DNA of 64,000 nucleotides from Hortaea werneckii. Its lineage: Eukaryota > Ascomycota > Dothideomycetes > Mycosphaerellales > Teratosphaeriaceae. A program made the translations under genes and the position numbers. Positions 43,393-52,764 of this stretch are shown here, one piece after another. Each line of letters starts with the position of its first letter. Position 1 is the stretch's first letter. The notes under the pieces were generated by a model. The model was not told the origin of the DNA. It ran no database searches and saw nothing but the letters and a program-made list of their open reading frames with translations. Where the stretch lies: NCBI GenBank assembly GCA_037044905.1, contig JBAOKB010000179.1, positions 124,001 through 188,000 of the forward strand, written 5' to 3'.

Positions 43393-44516
43393 TTACTGCA
43401 AAGCAGTGATGAGCTTGCCCGTGTTGCTGCCGGAGAAGAGCTGCACCCAGGTCTTGGGGATTTCCTCGAAGCTGGCCTTGACAATGTGCTCGCCACCTTC
43501 AACCTGCAGCTTGCCGTCGGCAAGCGCCTTCTTGAACTTGTCAAGAGCCTCGCCAGCTTTTGGCAGGTGGTCGATGACGATGAAACCGCGGATCTCCAGA
43601 CGCATGGAGATGACTTCGAACCAGTTCTTGATGCCGAGCGTCTTGTCGGGGGAGTTGTTGTAGTTGCTGATGGCTCCGCAGGCAGCGATACGACCGTAGC
43701 GTGCCATGCGCTTGAGCATCAGGTCAAGAATCTCGCCGCCGACGTTGTCAAAGTATACGTTCGCCCAGCCTTCTGGGCCAGGGAGCGCAGCGTCGAGATC
43801 CTGTTGGAAAGTCGGGGACTTGTAGTTGATGCACTTGTCCGCGCCCAGAGACTCGACCCACTTGCACTTCTCGTCGCTGCCAGCCATACCGACGACCTTC
43901 TTGCATCCGAGGATGTGCTTGCAAATTTGCACGCACATGGAGCCCGTAGCACCCGCTGCTCCGGAGACGACGACAATGTCGTCCTTGGTGGTACGCACGA
44001 CCTCTACCAAACCCATGTAAGCCGTCAGACCTGTCAAGCCGAGGGCGCCCAGGTAGTGAGTCTTGCTCAAACCGCCTGGGAGCTCAGGGGCAGGCTGAGT
44101 GGTAGCCGCCGGGACATTGGCATACTCGCTCCAGCCCGTGGAGGCCAGAACCCAATCACCCTTCTTGAAGTTGGCAGACTTTGAGTCGACGACTTCGGCA
44201 AGAGCACGCGCGTGCATGGCAGTGCCTTCCTTCACCGGCGCGGTGTAAAGGCGGTTGGCATCGATACCGGGAGAGATCCATCCACGCTGGGCCGGATCGT
44301 TGGACAGATACGCCGTCTTGACCAGGATCTCGTTGTCGTTGAGCGGCGGCAGCTCAGTCTCAGTGAGCTTGAAGGTGGCGTCTGGTCCTTCCAGCTTGGG
44401 AAGATCAGATGGCTGCAGCGGGACGTTAGCAATGCATTGTCCGTATTCGGAAGTTACGCTACTGCGTGGCAAGTCCTTACCTTCTGGGCCAGGATCCATT
44501 GGCGAGTGGTAACCAT
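43393..44516 (-). CDS. Zinc-independent MDR reductase (PTGR/leukotriene B4 dehydrogenase-like)
   Basis: Exons 44516-44481 (12 codons) and 44412-43393, 351 aa; the 68-nt intron has donor GTAAGG and acceptor TGCAG. The short first exon reads MVTTRQWILAQK and joins to PSDLPKLEG. The nucleotide-binding motif is SGAAGATGSMCVQICK, followed by GSDEKCKWVESLGADKCINY and VYFDNVGGEILD, which place it in the NADPH-dependent alkenal/one oxidoreductase group. No zinc-binding cysteine set is present. It should reduce activated double bonds in the cytosol. It is convergent with the XanA-like gene (150 bp between stops). Link to purine use is not evident. Confidence 0.88.
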
Positions 44517-45354
44517 TTTGGCGTTTTGATTGAAGGATCAGATTCAATCTGTCTATCGATGTATTTTCTGAAGTGCTCACTTTTACAGCATGCGTCTTTG
44601 ATAGCTCTTATTTGTATGGTCTAGGCCTGTGGCACTACGAGCAAACCCCACCAAATCGCCGAGGTTCAACGTCACCGCTGAATAATTGCTGGCATAACGT
44701 CACGTCGCACTTTATGTTGCTCTAACACCCTCTTTTTATTGTAACTTCTATTTTGATCACAGATGGGTTAGTTCTTGAGAAGTGTTACCTGACGAGTTAT
44801 TACTTTACCAGAGAATGTCAGACCAGGACCACATCGATAAGACTGTAGACGTTCAGATGATTTATGCAACACTTATGCTTGACTAAGCACCAAAGCTTTC
44901 TCCGAGCTTCAGCACAGCAACGGACTTCGACAACGTTTTGGGCCATAGGACCGTGGTTCATTCCACCGCCTGTTCGGCGACCAATTATTCGCATGGACAA
45001 AGTATGGCCGAGCTAGATCGTCGAGGGGCTTGCTCCGTATATGAACGCCCGAGGCCAGCCGGGACTCGTTCATCAAAACCTTTGCCCCTCTGGAAGAATG
45101 CGTCGGTTGCTCTTTAGGCGAGAAAGATTTTGGTAAGATCAGTGTCGGTTGATGGTAAGTAGAAAATGTGAGAGAATATTGGGGAAGCACAAATCACTTC
45201 ATTTGGGTTTCTATGTAATCACACCAAAAACGCCGTAACTCCTGGCCACTCAAGCGAATAGGCCTCAGAAAGACGATTAATTCTCCAGAAGGCACAGTCT
45301 TCGCAGCACACCATTGCAACGTTCTCGGAAGAAAAAGCTATCGGCCAGTACTGC
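44517..45354. other. Upstream region of the MDR gene
   Basis: 838 bp between two minus-strand genes. Open frames are short and unconvincing. It should hold the MDR promoter and the 3' UTR of the next gene. Confidence 0.5.
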
Positions 45355-46527
45355 TCAGTAGACCGAATCAGACTCATAGCCAAACTCGCCGAACAGACCG
45401 GAAAACTTGTCAGCATCAATGTCGCACAGAATGCGGCCACGAGGGTAGCCACTGGAGCTTATAGAATGATGTTGTCCGCTGTAGCTCTGCTGGGAACCCA
45501 TGCCGAATTCGACGGTTTGACGCACAGTCGTACGCTCCTGCGTGATCTTAACTCGAATCGAGCTACCCTCGTCACCGGATGCTGATGGGCCATACGATCC
45601 AACATGGCTCAATTCCTTGCGAGATGGCATAATGATCGTACTACCATCGTACTGAGTCCTCGAAGGCGCGTGGCTTGGCGCCCGACTCCTGCTGTTGCTC
45701 TCAGCTCGAGAGTGAGCGTGACTGGAGGAGCGGCTGACTTGACTACGAGGAGCCTCTCTACGAGAACCGATATTGGAAACAGAGTCGCTTGGGCGAACCG
45801 TGCTACTGCTCACTTCAGAACGGGGTGGGAGGGCCATGACCGTCATCCCAGAGTGAGAACCAGAGCGGCTGCGGCCGCTGACTTGCGATGTACTTGGCTC
45901 GCGGTAGGCCGTTGGCGGGTACCTCGAGCGCTCAGTGCGATCGGTGCGCCTGCTCACATTTGAAGGTGAGCTTCCATGGTTGCTTCTCACTTGTTGCGAC
46001 GACGTACTCTGGCTGCGGCCAAGGTACATTGGCTCCCTTACCTCAGTCCGGTAGTTCCCAGCATGCGAAGACCCGTACTGGCTGCTTCCTCCACGCAGGA
46101 TGCCTTGATCGAGTGTCAAGTAAGCCGCATCAGAAGGGTGTAGAGAGCCGCCGTATCGGCTCCCGGACCGCGAAAAAGGATGAAGATGGCATTGTCGTGC
46201 TTGATTCTCTTTGGATCTGCGTTGGTTTGTAAGCGGTTGTGTCTGTGATTGTAAAGAGAATCGGTCTGTCTCGAATTTTGAAGAGGATGAACTACCAGAG
46301 TAGGTCGTCTTCGAAATAGCTGGTTTTCGATTCAATGTTCTGAAAAAACAGAGCTTGGTGAAGAGTCTTCGAGAACATGTAGATGTAGCATAATACCATT
46401 CTTCTCGACGTCCAACATCGAACAAAGACGCCGGCAACCGCATTGTCTTGTGCCGAATTCGTCGTTGTAACAATGCGAAAATGTCGTTGCGAGAGAGCAA
46501 TGAGCGCGTGGGAATATACAATGGCAT
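45355..46527 (-). CDS. Ser/Arg-rich low-complexity protein, unknown function
   Basis: Not recognised. Open frame of 390 aa from the ATG at 46527; the frame extends upstream to a GTG. From about residue 90 the sequence is dominated by Ser, Arg and Gly with many short RSxS and SRS words, for example SRSSSHAHSRAESNSRSR. The last 80 residues look more ordered: SSIRVKITQERTTVRQTVEF, then YPRGRILCDIDADKFSGLFG. That tail is the best reason to think it is a gene. The N-terminal 80 residues may include an unrecognised intron; one GTATTA..CAG option was tried and gives a stop. It is divergent from the MFS gene. Start and exon structure are uncertain. Confidence 0.5.
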   Translation of the reverse strand: MPLYIPTRSLLSRNDIFALLQRRIRHKTMRLPASLFDVGRREEWYYATSTCSRRLFTKLCFFRTLNRKPAISKTTYSGSSSSSKFETDRFSLQSQTQPLTNQRRSKENQARQCHLHPFSRSGSRYGGSLHPSDAAYLTLDQGILRGGSSQYGSSHAGNYRTEVREPMYLGRSQSTSSQQVRSNHGSSPSNVSRRTDRTERSRYPPTAYREPSTSQVSGRSRSGSHSGMTVMALPPRSEVSSSTVRPSDSVSNIGSRREAPRSQVSRSSSHAHSRAESNSRSRAPSHAPSRTQYDGSTIIMPSRKELSHVGSYGPSASGDEGSSIRVKITQERTTVRQTVEFGMGSQQSYSGQHHSISSSGYPRGRILCDIDADKFSGLFGEFGYESDSVY

Positions 46528-47330
46528 TGTAAAGAGTATGTCCAAGGGGGAAATGGCAAGAAAAGACACGGGGAAAAGTTAGTTTGGATCCTGTCCATGG
46601 TAAATAATGAAGAGCGTTGAAAGTAGCAGTCTTTGCTTTTTACTATACAGTGAGCAGGCGGGAATACAGAATCCCGTATAGTGTTTCAAAACGCGATTCC
46701 AAACCAAAGGTAAACAGGATGTCAGAATGTTTGACAGTCCGACAGATGCCCATGTCCCAGATGCGTGCCTGTGCCTGTGCCTGCCAAGCTCTGTCTCTAG
46801 CTGTCAGAACACGGCTAGTAATCACCCATAATAGACCATCTCAGACGTTGTCTGTCACCAGTTGACATGTTAGTGATTATGCCTTTGTCTGGGACTATGT
46901 GGATCCCTGGTGAGATTCTGCGAAGGTGAGTCGTCTGTTCCCCAAGGCCATCGTGGAAAGGACAAGCTTTCCTGTGTTGATCACATAATCGAGATCTCCC
47001 AATTCCGAATGCCGACACTAGACCAAGAAAGGAAGATGGCAAGGACGACGACACGATTACGGATTGCTAATCGGCCAGGACACGGCCAAAGACTTGCTTT
47101 CCTTTTTCTCCGTTTGGCATTGCTCTTATCGCTTATTTATCAAGCCATCTCTCATCGTCAACATTTTACGCACCCTTATCTAAAATTTAAAGACGTATTG
47201 GACAAATTGCCTGGATTCACAAGATCGGCTTGCAGGACCGAAGAAGCCGCATCTTGCATAAACCACCATTGGACTCAATTAGAGATAGACAGAGGCGGCC
47301 ATCTCTCTGCCTCTGAGAACCCGATTGTGG
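46528..47330. promoter_or_regulatory. Divergent region before the DHA2-type MFS gene
   Basis: 803 bp. An open frame from ATG 47036 runs to 47380, past the MFS start in another frame, and could act as an overlapping upstream ORF. No domain in it. Confidence 0.45.
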
Positions 47331-49133
47331 ATGCCTCAATCGAAGAGAACCGGTCACGACCAAGAGCGCGTCCGCAATGAAGCATCAGAAACAACGCCAC
47401 TCATCCCGCCGGCACCAACAACCGTAGACGCCTCCCCAGAAGCACGTCTAGACGAACCAACAAACGGCCCAAGCAGCAGCAGCAGCAGCACCGCCGACGG
47501 CAACAGCGTCGACAATTCCAAACCCAACGGCAAACCCGCAAATGTAGACGACGATGGCCACACACTCGCCAACCAGACCATCTCCGTCGCGCGAGGCATC
47601 CTCTGCACGCTCGCCCTAGGCTTCCTCATCTTCCTGCAAGCGACAAACATCAGCCTGATCACAACCACGCAAAGCCGTATAGCCGCGGACCTCGATGCGT
47701 TCGATAAGACGAGCTGGTTCACTTCCGCCTACCTCATCGCGATGAGCGCCCTAGGACCTCTGAACGGGAAACTCAGCTCCGTCTTCTCGCCACGCATCTG
47801 CATCTTCGCCTCGACCCTCGTGCTCGCCATCGGCTCCGTACTTTCCAGTCTCGCGGGCTCATTCGAGACGTTTGTTTTCGGGCGCGCGATCACGGGCATG
47901 GGCGCGAGTGGCGTCTTCACTATTTCGATTATTATCGTGCTGGAGCTGACGGGGTCGAAGCGCAGGGGGATCGCGATCGGGTTGCTGAATACGGGGTATA
48001 CGATTGGAGTGGCGGTGGGGGCGACGGCGGCGGGGGCGCTGCTGCCGGTTGTTGGGTGGCGGGCTCTTTTCTGGATCCAAGCCCCGGTCGCGTTAGCAGG
48101 TGGACTTGTCCTGCTGTTTGCTATCCCGCACGACTTTACCGCCGGAGCGAAAGATGACAGCGGGCTTAGTACGGGGGAGAGGCTTGCGCGGCTTGATTAC
48201 TTCGGCGCTCTGACGCTCACAGCTGCCATTGTTCTGATGCTTTACTCGCTAAGCTCACCGCGAGAGATCCCCATCATGCCTATCGTGCTGTCCATGGTCG
48301 TCCTACTAACCTTCGTCATGAACGAGATCTACCTGGCCAAGGACCCCATCATCCCAATCAGTCTGATGAAGAGCCGCGGCCTCCTACTCACATGTCTAAG
48401 TACAGTGGGCTACATGATGGCGCGCTGGTCCGTCCTCTTCTACACGCCCACCTACGCCATCGCCGTCCGCCAATGGAGTCCCGCAACAGCAGGCAGCATC
48501 CTGATCCCGACGAACGCCGGGTTCGCCGCCGGAGGCCTCCTCGTCGGCTGGTTCCACGTCCGCCGACAGGGGAGCTTCTACGTCCCCTGCTTAGTCGTCT
48601 ACTCCCTTTTCCCCATCACTATGATCCTGCTCGCCTTCCTGTCGACCCAGCATTCGAACCCCGTGCTCTATGTCCTCATTGTCCTAGCAGGCGGCGCAGT
48701 GACGGGCGGCGCGCTTAATTATACGCTCGCTCACCTCCTGCATCTGACGCCCAAGAGCACGCATTACATCGCGACATCGCTCGTCGCGACCTTTCGCGGC
48801 TTCGCAGGGTCCTTTGGTTCTGCGATAGGTGGCGGGATGTTCACGCGGACGCTTTACACATCGCTACACACGCACTTTGAAGCCGAAGGCTTGCATCACA
48901 AGGAAAGGTTGATAAGGCGATTACTGGGATCTCCGGCGCTGGTGGGTCAGTTGACTGGGATCGATAAGCAAGTCGCTATCCGTGGCTACGAAGACGCGCT
49001 GAGGATGCTGTTCCTAGGAGGGGCAGGGTTAGCTGTTCTGATGGTCTTCGTGCAGGCGGGAACAGGCTGGAAGGGCCCGAAGGAAGAGAGTGTGCTTGAA
49101 GAGGAGCGTGAAGCTCTGGGTACAGAATCGTAG
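47331..49133 (+). CDS. MFS transporter, DHA2/vacuolar basic amino-acid (VBA)-like
   Basis: 600 aa in one frame from ATG 47331; two codons earlier is a TTG. The N-terminal tail of about 80 residues is hydrophilic and Ser-rich and contains ETTPLIPP, resembling the acidic dileucine-like tail of vacuolar Fnx1/Vba carriers. About 14 hydrophobic segments follow. Signatures are LDAFDKTSWFTSAYLIAMSA, GRAITGMGASGVFTISIIIV and GWRALFWIQAPVA, all typical of the 14-helix drug:H+ or basic amino-acid antiporters. A large loop near the end (HTHFEAEGLHHKERLIRRLL) precedes the last helix. It is probably an H+ antiporter in the vacuolar membrane; plasma membrane drug export is the alternative. It converges on the TFIIF gene. 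Confidence 0.87.
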   Translation: MPQSKRTGHDQERVRNEASETTPLIPPAPTTVDASPEARLDEPTNGPSSSSSSTADGNSVDNSKPNGKPANVDDDGHTLANQTISVARGILCTLALGFLIFLQATNISLITTTQSRIAADLDAFDKTSWFTSAYLIAMSALGPLNGKLSSVFSPRICIFASTLVLAIGSVLSSLAGSFETFVFGRAITGMGASGVFTISIIIVLELTGSKRRGIAIGLLNTGYTIGVAVGATAAGALLPVVGWRALFWIQAPVALAGGLVLLFAIPHDFTAGAKDDSGLSTGERLARLDYFGALTLTAAIVLMLYSLSSPREIPIMPIVLSMVVLLTFVMNEIYLAKDPIIPISLMKSRGLLLTCLSTVGYMMARWSVLFYTPTYAIAVRQWSPATAGSILIPTNAGFAAGGLLVGWFHVRRQGSFYVPCLVVYSLFPITMILLAFLSTQHSNPVLYVLIVLAGGAVTGGALNYTLAHLLHLTPKSTHYIATSLVATFRGFAGSFGSAIGGGMFTRTLYTSLHTHFEAEGLHHKERLIRRLLGSPALVGQLTGIDKQVAIRGYEDALRMLFLGGAGLAVLMVFVQAGTGWKGPKEESVLEEEREALGTES

Positions 49134-49675
49134 TAGTAATTCACGATCTGCTAGGGAAGACTAGAACTATAGCTTGCGCTAGCTATTTGTAAAATTTCAT
49201 TATTTGCCACCAGAGAGTGGACTTATCACCATCCAGCGTGCCGTGCGTATTGCCTGAGTGACGCGTGAAGGGAATGAACAGAGACGGTGTGGTCTTGAAA
49301 CACCTTTTTCATTTTCCCGTGTTGAAGACCCATCCGCCAGTGCGCCCGTAATGCTCCCCGTAATCCTGAGGTAGGAACCATCGATGACCGTCTCTTTCGA
49401 CCAGCAAATGGCTGAAGGTCCTCCTGCTCTAGCAGAAAGCCGAAGATGACGTGGGAGAGTGCAAGAGCTCCGTGCGTCCTCCACTGTGGGCAAGGATACT
49501 CGTAGCGAGTTTCCTTGTCGCTGAGTCCATGCATCGTCCCGTGCTGGGGAGTCGGACTTCTCACCCTATTGAGATCCTATCGCTTCTGCAAACTCATCGT
49601 GTCGTGAAATGACTAGCGATCACCAAAGATTTGTCCAAGGCATGCTTTGAATCCGATATGAAACCCAGACTAGGC
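49134..49675. other. Gap between convergent MFS and TFIIF beta genes
   Basis: 542 bp. No supported gene or repeat. Confidence 0.5.
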
Positions 49676-50809
49676 TCAACTGCCTTCCATCTTGACATCC
49701 TCAAAATCGTCGCCATCCTCATCCATCTCGTCACCGCTCCCACTCTCCTCCGCACCACTCTCAACCTTCGCAACCTCCTCCTTAAGCTCATCATCATCCT
49801 TGACAATCGTACTCTGGAACTCAGGCTTCAACACCCAATTCATCGCAAAGTCACCACTCCGCACCAACGTGGCGATCTGCTCCAGATTCTCCTTGATCCA
49901 GGCCTCAGGCTGCTTCAGCTCGTTACGGAGGAAACGCATACTACAGTACCGATACCGCCTGAAGCACTGGCCCAGGGCATCCATAAGCTGGCTCCGCTCC
50001 AGCCGGACCGCCTTCTCCTTGACGGCCTTCTTCTTGCCTGCTTTGGGTTTGCTGGAGAGGCCGAATGCGCCGAGGCTGGCCGTGTTGGACATGCCCGGGT
50101 GCATGCCGCGGTCGATGCCCTCGATGTAGGTCGTGCGTGACTTGGGCGCGACGTGCTCTTTCCATCGCTTGGCGATGTGGGCGAAGTACTCGTCGTCTTC
50201 GATCGGGGCGGCGTTCGCTTCGTGCTGGATCTGTGGGAGCAAGGCTGTTTCTTTTGGGATGGCGGTTCGGTAGTTGGGTTTGCCTGATCCGCCGGCTTGG
50301 CCGTTTTGGCCGTAGCGTTCGCCCTTTGACTGGATGCCACTGGGCTTTGCGCCCGGTTGAAGATGACGATTGCGACCGATAGCTGAGGGTTTGTGGCCTG
50401 GAAGGTCCTTCTCGGAGAAGACACAGGTGTTGTTGTAAGCTGCCGTCGACAGCTTGAGCTCGTACTTCTTCGGGATGTCGTGCGTGTGCGGCGTCTGTTC
50501 GTTGAGCCTGATCTGGATCTTCTGGTTCAACATGTTCTCGTCCGGCACGTCCTTGTAGACTCGCATCTTGCCGATCTCCACCATGTCATCGTCTGGCGCA
50601 TCGGCGTAGGCTTTACTCCATGCTTCCCACATGTCCTTGGGGATCTTGACCAGCCATGCCGAAGGGCCGCCTTGCATCACGCCCGGGGGAATCTTCAGAT
50701 CGGTGTCGTCTTCGAAAGCATCAATGTCGTTCATGTTGCGCGTGCCATCTTCGCCGGGGTCCAGCTTGATCTCCGGCTTCACTTCTGCCTTCACGCTGCC
50801 GTCCGCCAT
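49676..50809 (-). CDS. TFG2: TFIIF beta subunit (RAP30/Tfg2)
   Basis: 377 aa from ATG 50809; the frame runs upstream to 51010, but that part looks like 5' UTR. TFIIF beta binds RNA polymerase II and helps form the pre-initiation complex in the nucleus. The N-terminal dimerisation region includes PSAWLVKIPKDMWEAWSKAY and MRVYKDVPDENMLNQKIQIR. The winged-helix region is RLERSQLMDALGQCFRRYRY, then RFLRNELKQPEAWIKENLEQ and WVLKPEFQ. The C-terminus is an acidic Asp/Glu tail. Fungal forms of this length are normal. It shares a 332-bp promoter with CSN4. Confidence 0.9.
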   Translation of the reverse strand: MADGSVKAEVKPEIKLDPGEDGTRNMNDIDAFEDDTDLKIPPGVMQGGPSAWLVKIPKDMWEAWSKAYADAPDDDMVEIGKMRVYKDVPDENMLNQKIQIRLNEQTPHTHDIPKKYELKLSTAAYNNTCVFSEKDLPGHKPSAIGRNRHLQPGAKPSGIQSKGERYGQNGQAGGSGKPNYRTAIPKETALLPQIQHEANAAPIEDDEYFAHIAKRWKEHVAPKSRTTYIEGIDRGMHPGMSNTASLGAFGLSSKPKAGKKKAVKEKAVRLERSQLMDALGQCFRRYRYCSMRFLRNELKQPEAWIKENLEQIATLVRSGDFAMNWVLKPEFQSTIVKDDDELKEEVAKVESGAEESGSGDEMDEDGDDFEDVKMEGS

Positions 50810-51141
50810 GGTTTCGGATTGACGATGAGGCGAAGTCAGAGGTGGCAGTCGATTCGGGGTGGGGGTGAGCGAGACAGCAGAAGTGGGTGGTTTGAGGGCG
50901 TGTTCAAGGAAGAACGGTAAAGGCGGCAGCAGCAACAATGAACGCATCCAGGTCGGAGTTAGCGCGGCCGAGATGCAGCGGAAGCGGCCGTCCCCGCAAA
51001 CGGCCAGCAATCGATAAGAGCTGACTGATCATCGAACGAGCTCCATGAGATCAGGCAGTCTACATACATACCTTAGTACTTAAGTAGTCTGTTGAAGCAA
51101 TTGGAAGGCCTCACTCTCCCACCGGACAAGCATCGAACACC
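50810..51141. promoter_or_regulatory. Divergent promoter TFG2 / CSN4
   Basis: 332 bp. A TACATACATACCTTAGTACT block starts at 51061, about 80 bp before the CSN4 ATG, similar to the block in the SEC10/MMS19 promoter. Confidence 0.55.
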
Positions 51142-52377
51142 ATGGCTTCTCAGGCTATTACCAGCCAGCTCGACTCCATCGAGAATAGCTCGGCCAATCC
51201 CCAGCAGCGCGCCGAGGCCTACCACAACATCCTATCAACTATCATCTCCTCTCCCCATGGTCTTCCCGAGAGCTTGACCGCATACGTCCGCAGTATCATC
51301 TCCGACAGCATAGGCGTCGTCCATTCCCGTCCGCTCCTCTCCGCCTTCGTCGAGAAATACCGTGATCTGGAAGACAATGACGCCAAGATCGAAACGGGGA
51401 TAGCCGTCGTCCAGCTCCTGCAACCCAAGATCGTGAGCTATGAGGCGCAAGACACCGAGATCAAGCACATCCTGGCGGGTGCGTACGAAGCGGATGACGA
51501 CTTCACAAACTCGGCCAAGACGCTGCAGACGGTCACCCTGGACAGTAGCCAGCGGAATGTGACGGACGACGAGCGGGCGAGGTTATGGATGCGCATCTGT
51601 CGATGCTACCTGGAGGAGGACGATCCCACCAACGCTCTCACCTTCCTGAACAAAGTAAAACAAGTCATCTTTTCCGTCACAGACAAGGAGACCCGGCTCC
51701 AGTTCCAGCTCAGTCAAGCCCGTATCCACGACTCGCAGCGGAGCTTCCTCGACGCAAGCGCCGCCTACCTCTCCCTCAGCAACGAAACCGACATCGACGA
51801 AGAAGAGCGTCAGCAGGCACTAGGCGAAGCGATGAAATGCGCCGTTCTGGCTCCAGCAGGACCTATGCGCGGCCGCCAGCTCGGCAAGCTCTACAAAGAC
51901 GACCGCGCAAGCGGCACAGCCGAGTACGGCATCCTGGAGAAGATCTTCCTCGATCGTTTACTGTCGCCTGCAGAAGTCGAGGCGTTTGCCGCGGGCCTAA
52001 AGGAACACCAGCTCGCCAAGACCTCCGACGGCAGCACTGTCCTCGATAAGGCCGTGTTGGAGCACAACCTCCTCGCTGTCTCCCGTCTATACCAGAATAT
52101 CAGCACGACCGCTCTCGGCCAGTTGCTCGGTGTCGACGCTGATCGTGCGGAGGCCTACGCTGCGGGTATGATTGAGAGTAATCGGTTATCTGGGTCGATC
52201 GACCAGATTGACGGAGTAATCCATTTCAACACGAAGGAAGGTGGGAGTGATAGCGCGGCTATGAATCTCCGCGCGTGGGACGCGAATGTTCAGGGTCTGG
52301 CGGAGGAAGTTGAGAAGGTTACTACGATGTTGCAAAGAGAGGAGCCGGCTTTCTACGATCGGATCATGGTTGCGTGA
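51142..52377 (+). CDS. CSN4: COP9 signalosome subunit 4
   Basis: 411 aa in one frame from ATG 51142. CSN4 is a PCI-domain scaffold subunit of the COP9 signalosome, which removes NEDD8 from cullins and in fungi influences development and light responses. The N-terminal helical repeats include RSIISDSIGVVHSRPLLSAF. The middle has RNVTDDERARLWMRICRCYL and KQVIFSVTDKETRLQFQLSQ. The PCI part includes SDGSTVLDKAVLEHNLLAVS and LYQNISTTALGQLLG, and the tail is IDGVIHFNTKE. All match CSN4. Length is normal. It is divergent from TFG2. Confidence 0.92.
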   Translation: MASQAITSQLDSIENSSANPQQRAEAYHNILSTIISSPHGLPESLTAYVRSIISDSIGVVHSRPLLSAFVEKYRDLEDNDAKIETGIAVVQLLQPKIVSYEAQDTEIKHILAGAYEADDDFTNSAKTLQTVTLDSSQRNVTDDERARLWMRICRCYLEEDDPTNALTFLNKVKQVIFSVTDKETRLQFQLSQARIHDSQRSFLDASAAYLSLSNETDIDEEERQQALGEAMKCAVLAPAGPMRGRQLGKLYKDDRASGTAEYGILEKIFLDRLLSPAEVEAFAAGLKEHQLAKTSDGSTVLDKAVLEHNLLAVSRLYQNISTTALGQLLGVDADRAEAYAAGMIESNRLSGSIDQIDGVIHFNTKEGGSDSAAMNLRAWDANVQGLAEEVEKVTTMLQREEPAFYDRIMVA

Positions 52378-52764
52378 AGTGGGGATTGATATCGAGGAAG
52401 AAGACGGGCAAGAAGCGAGAAAGCAATGCTCATTTCTCGCTTTTCAGACGACGAAAGATATGCAAGATGAAGGGCAGGGTAGTGAGCGAAGAGTCGGCAG
52501 AATGTGTTGCCGGCAGCTCAGCTCAGCAGCAGGATGCGAGTATGGTGAGTAGCGCAGGCAGGCCACAATCCTATCAGCGTATGAGACAAACGAATTCCTT
52601 GTTGGGCTGGAAAGGAAAGTATTCCGCAGTGGGCATCCAAGACAGATAGCTCTGCTTCTCAAAATGAGAGAGGGCGGAAAGGAAGAGATGGGTCCCTTAA
52701 TAAGCGTTGAGCACACAGAAGCTCATGATACAGCCATCTCTACATAACCCAGAGAATTCCAGAG
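52378..52764. other. Gap between convergent CSN4 and sugar-transporter genes
   Basis: 387 bp; nothing recognised apart from expected 3' UTRs. Confidence 0.5.

Noticed and set aside
43486..44184. 232-codon open frame on + strand
   Set aside because: Antisense to the MDR reductase exon; no independent signal.
46310..46390. Possible intron (GTATTA..TTTTTCAG) near the start of the Ser/Arg-rich gene
   Set aside because: Joining it creates an immediate stop codon.
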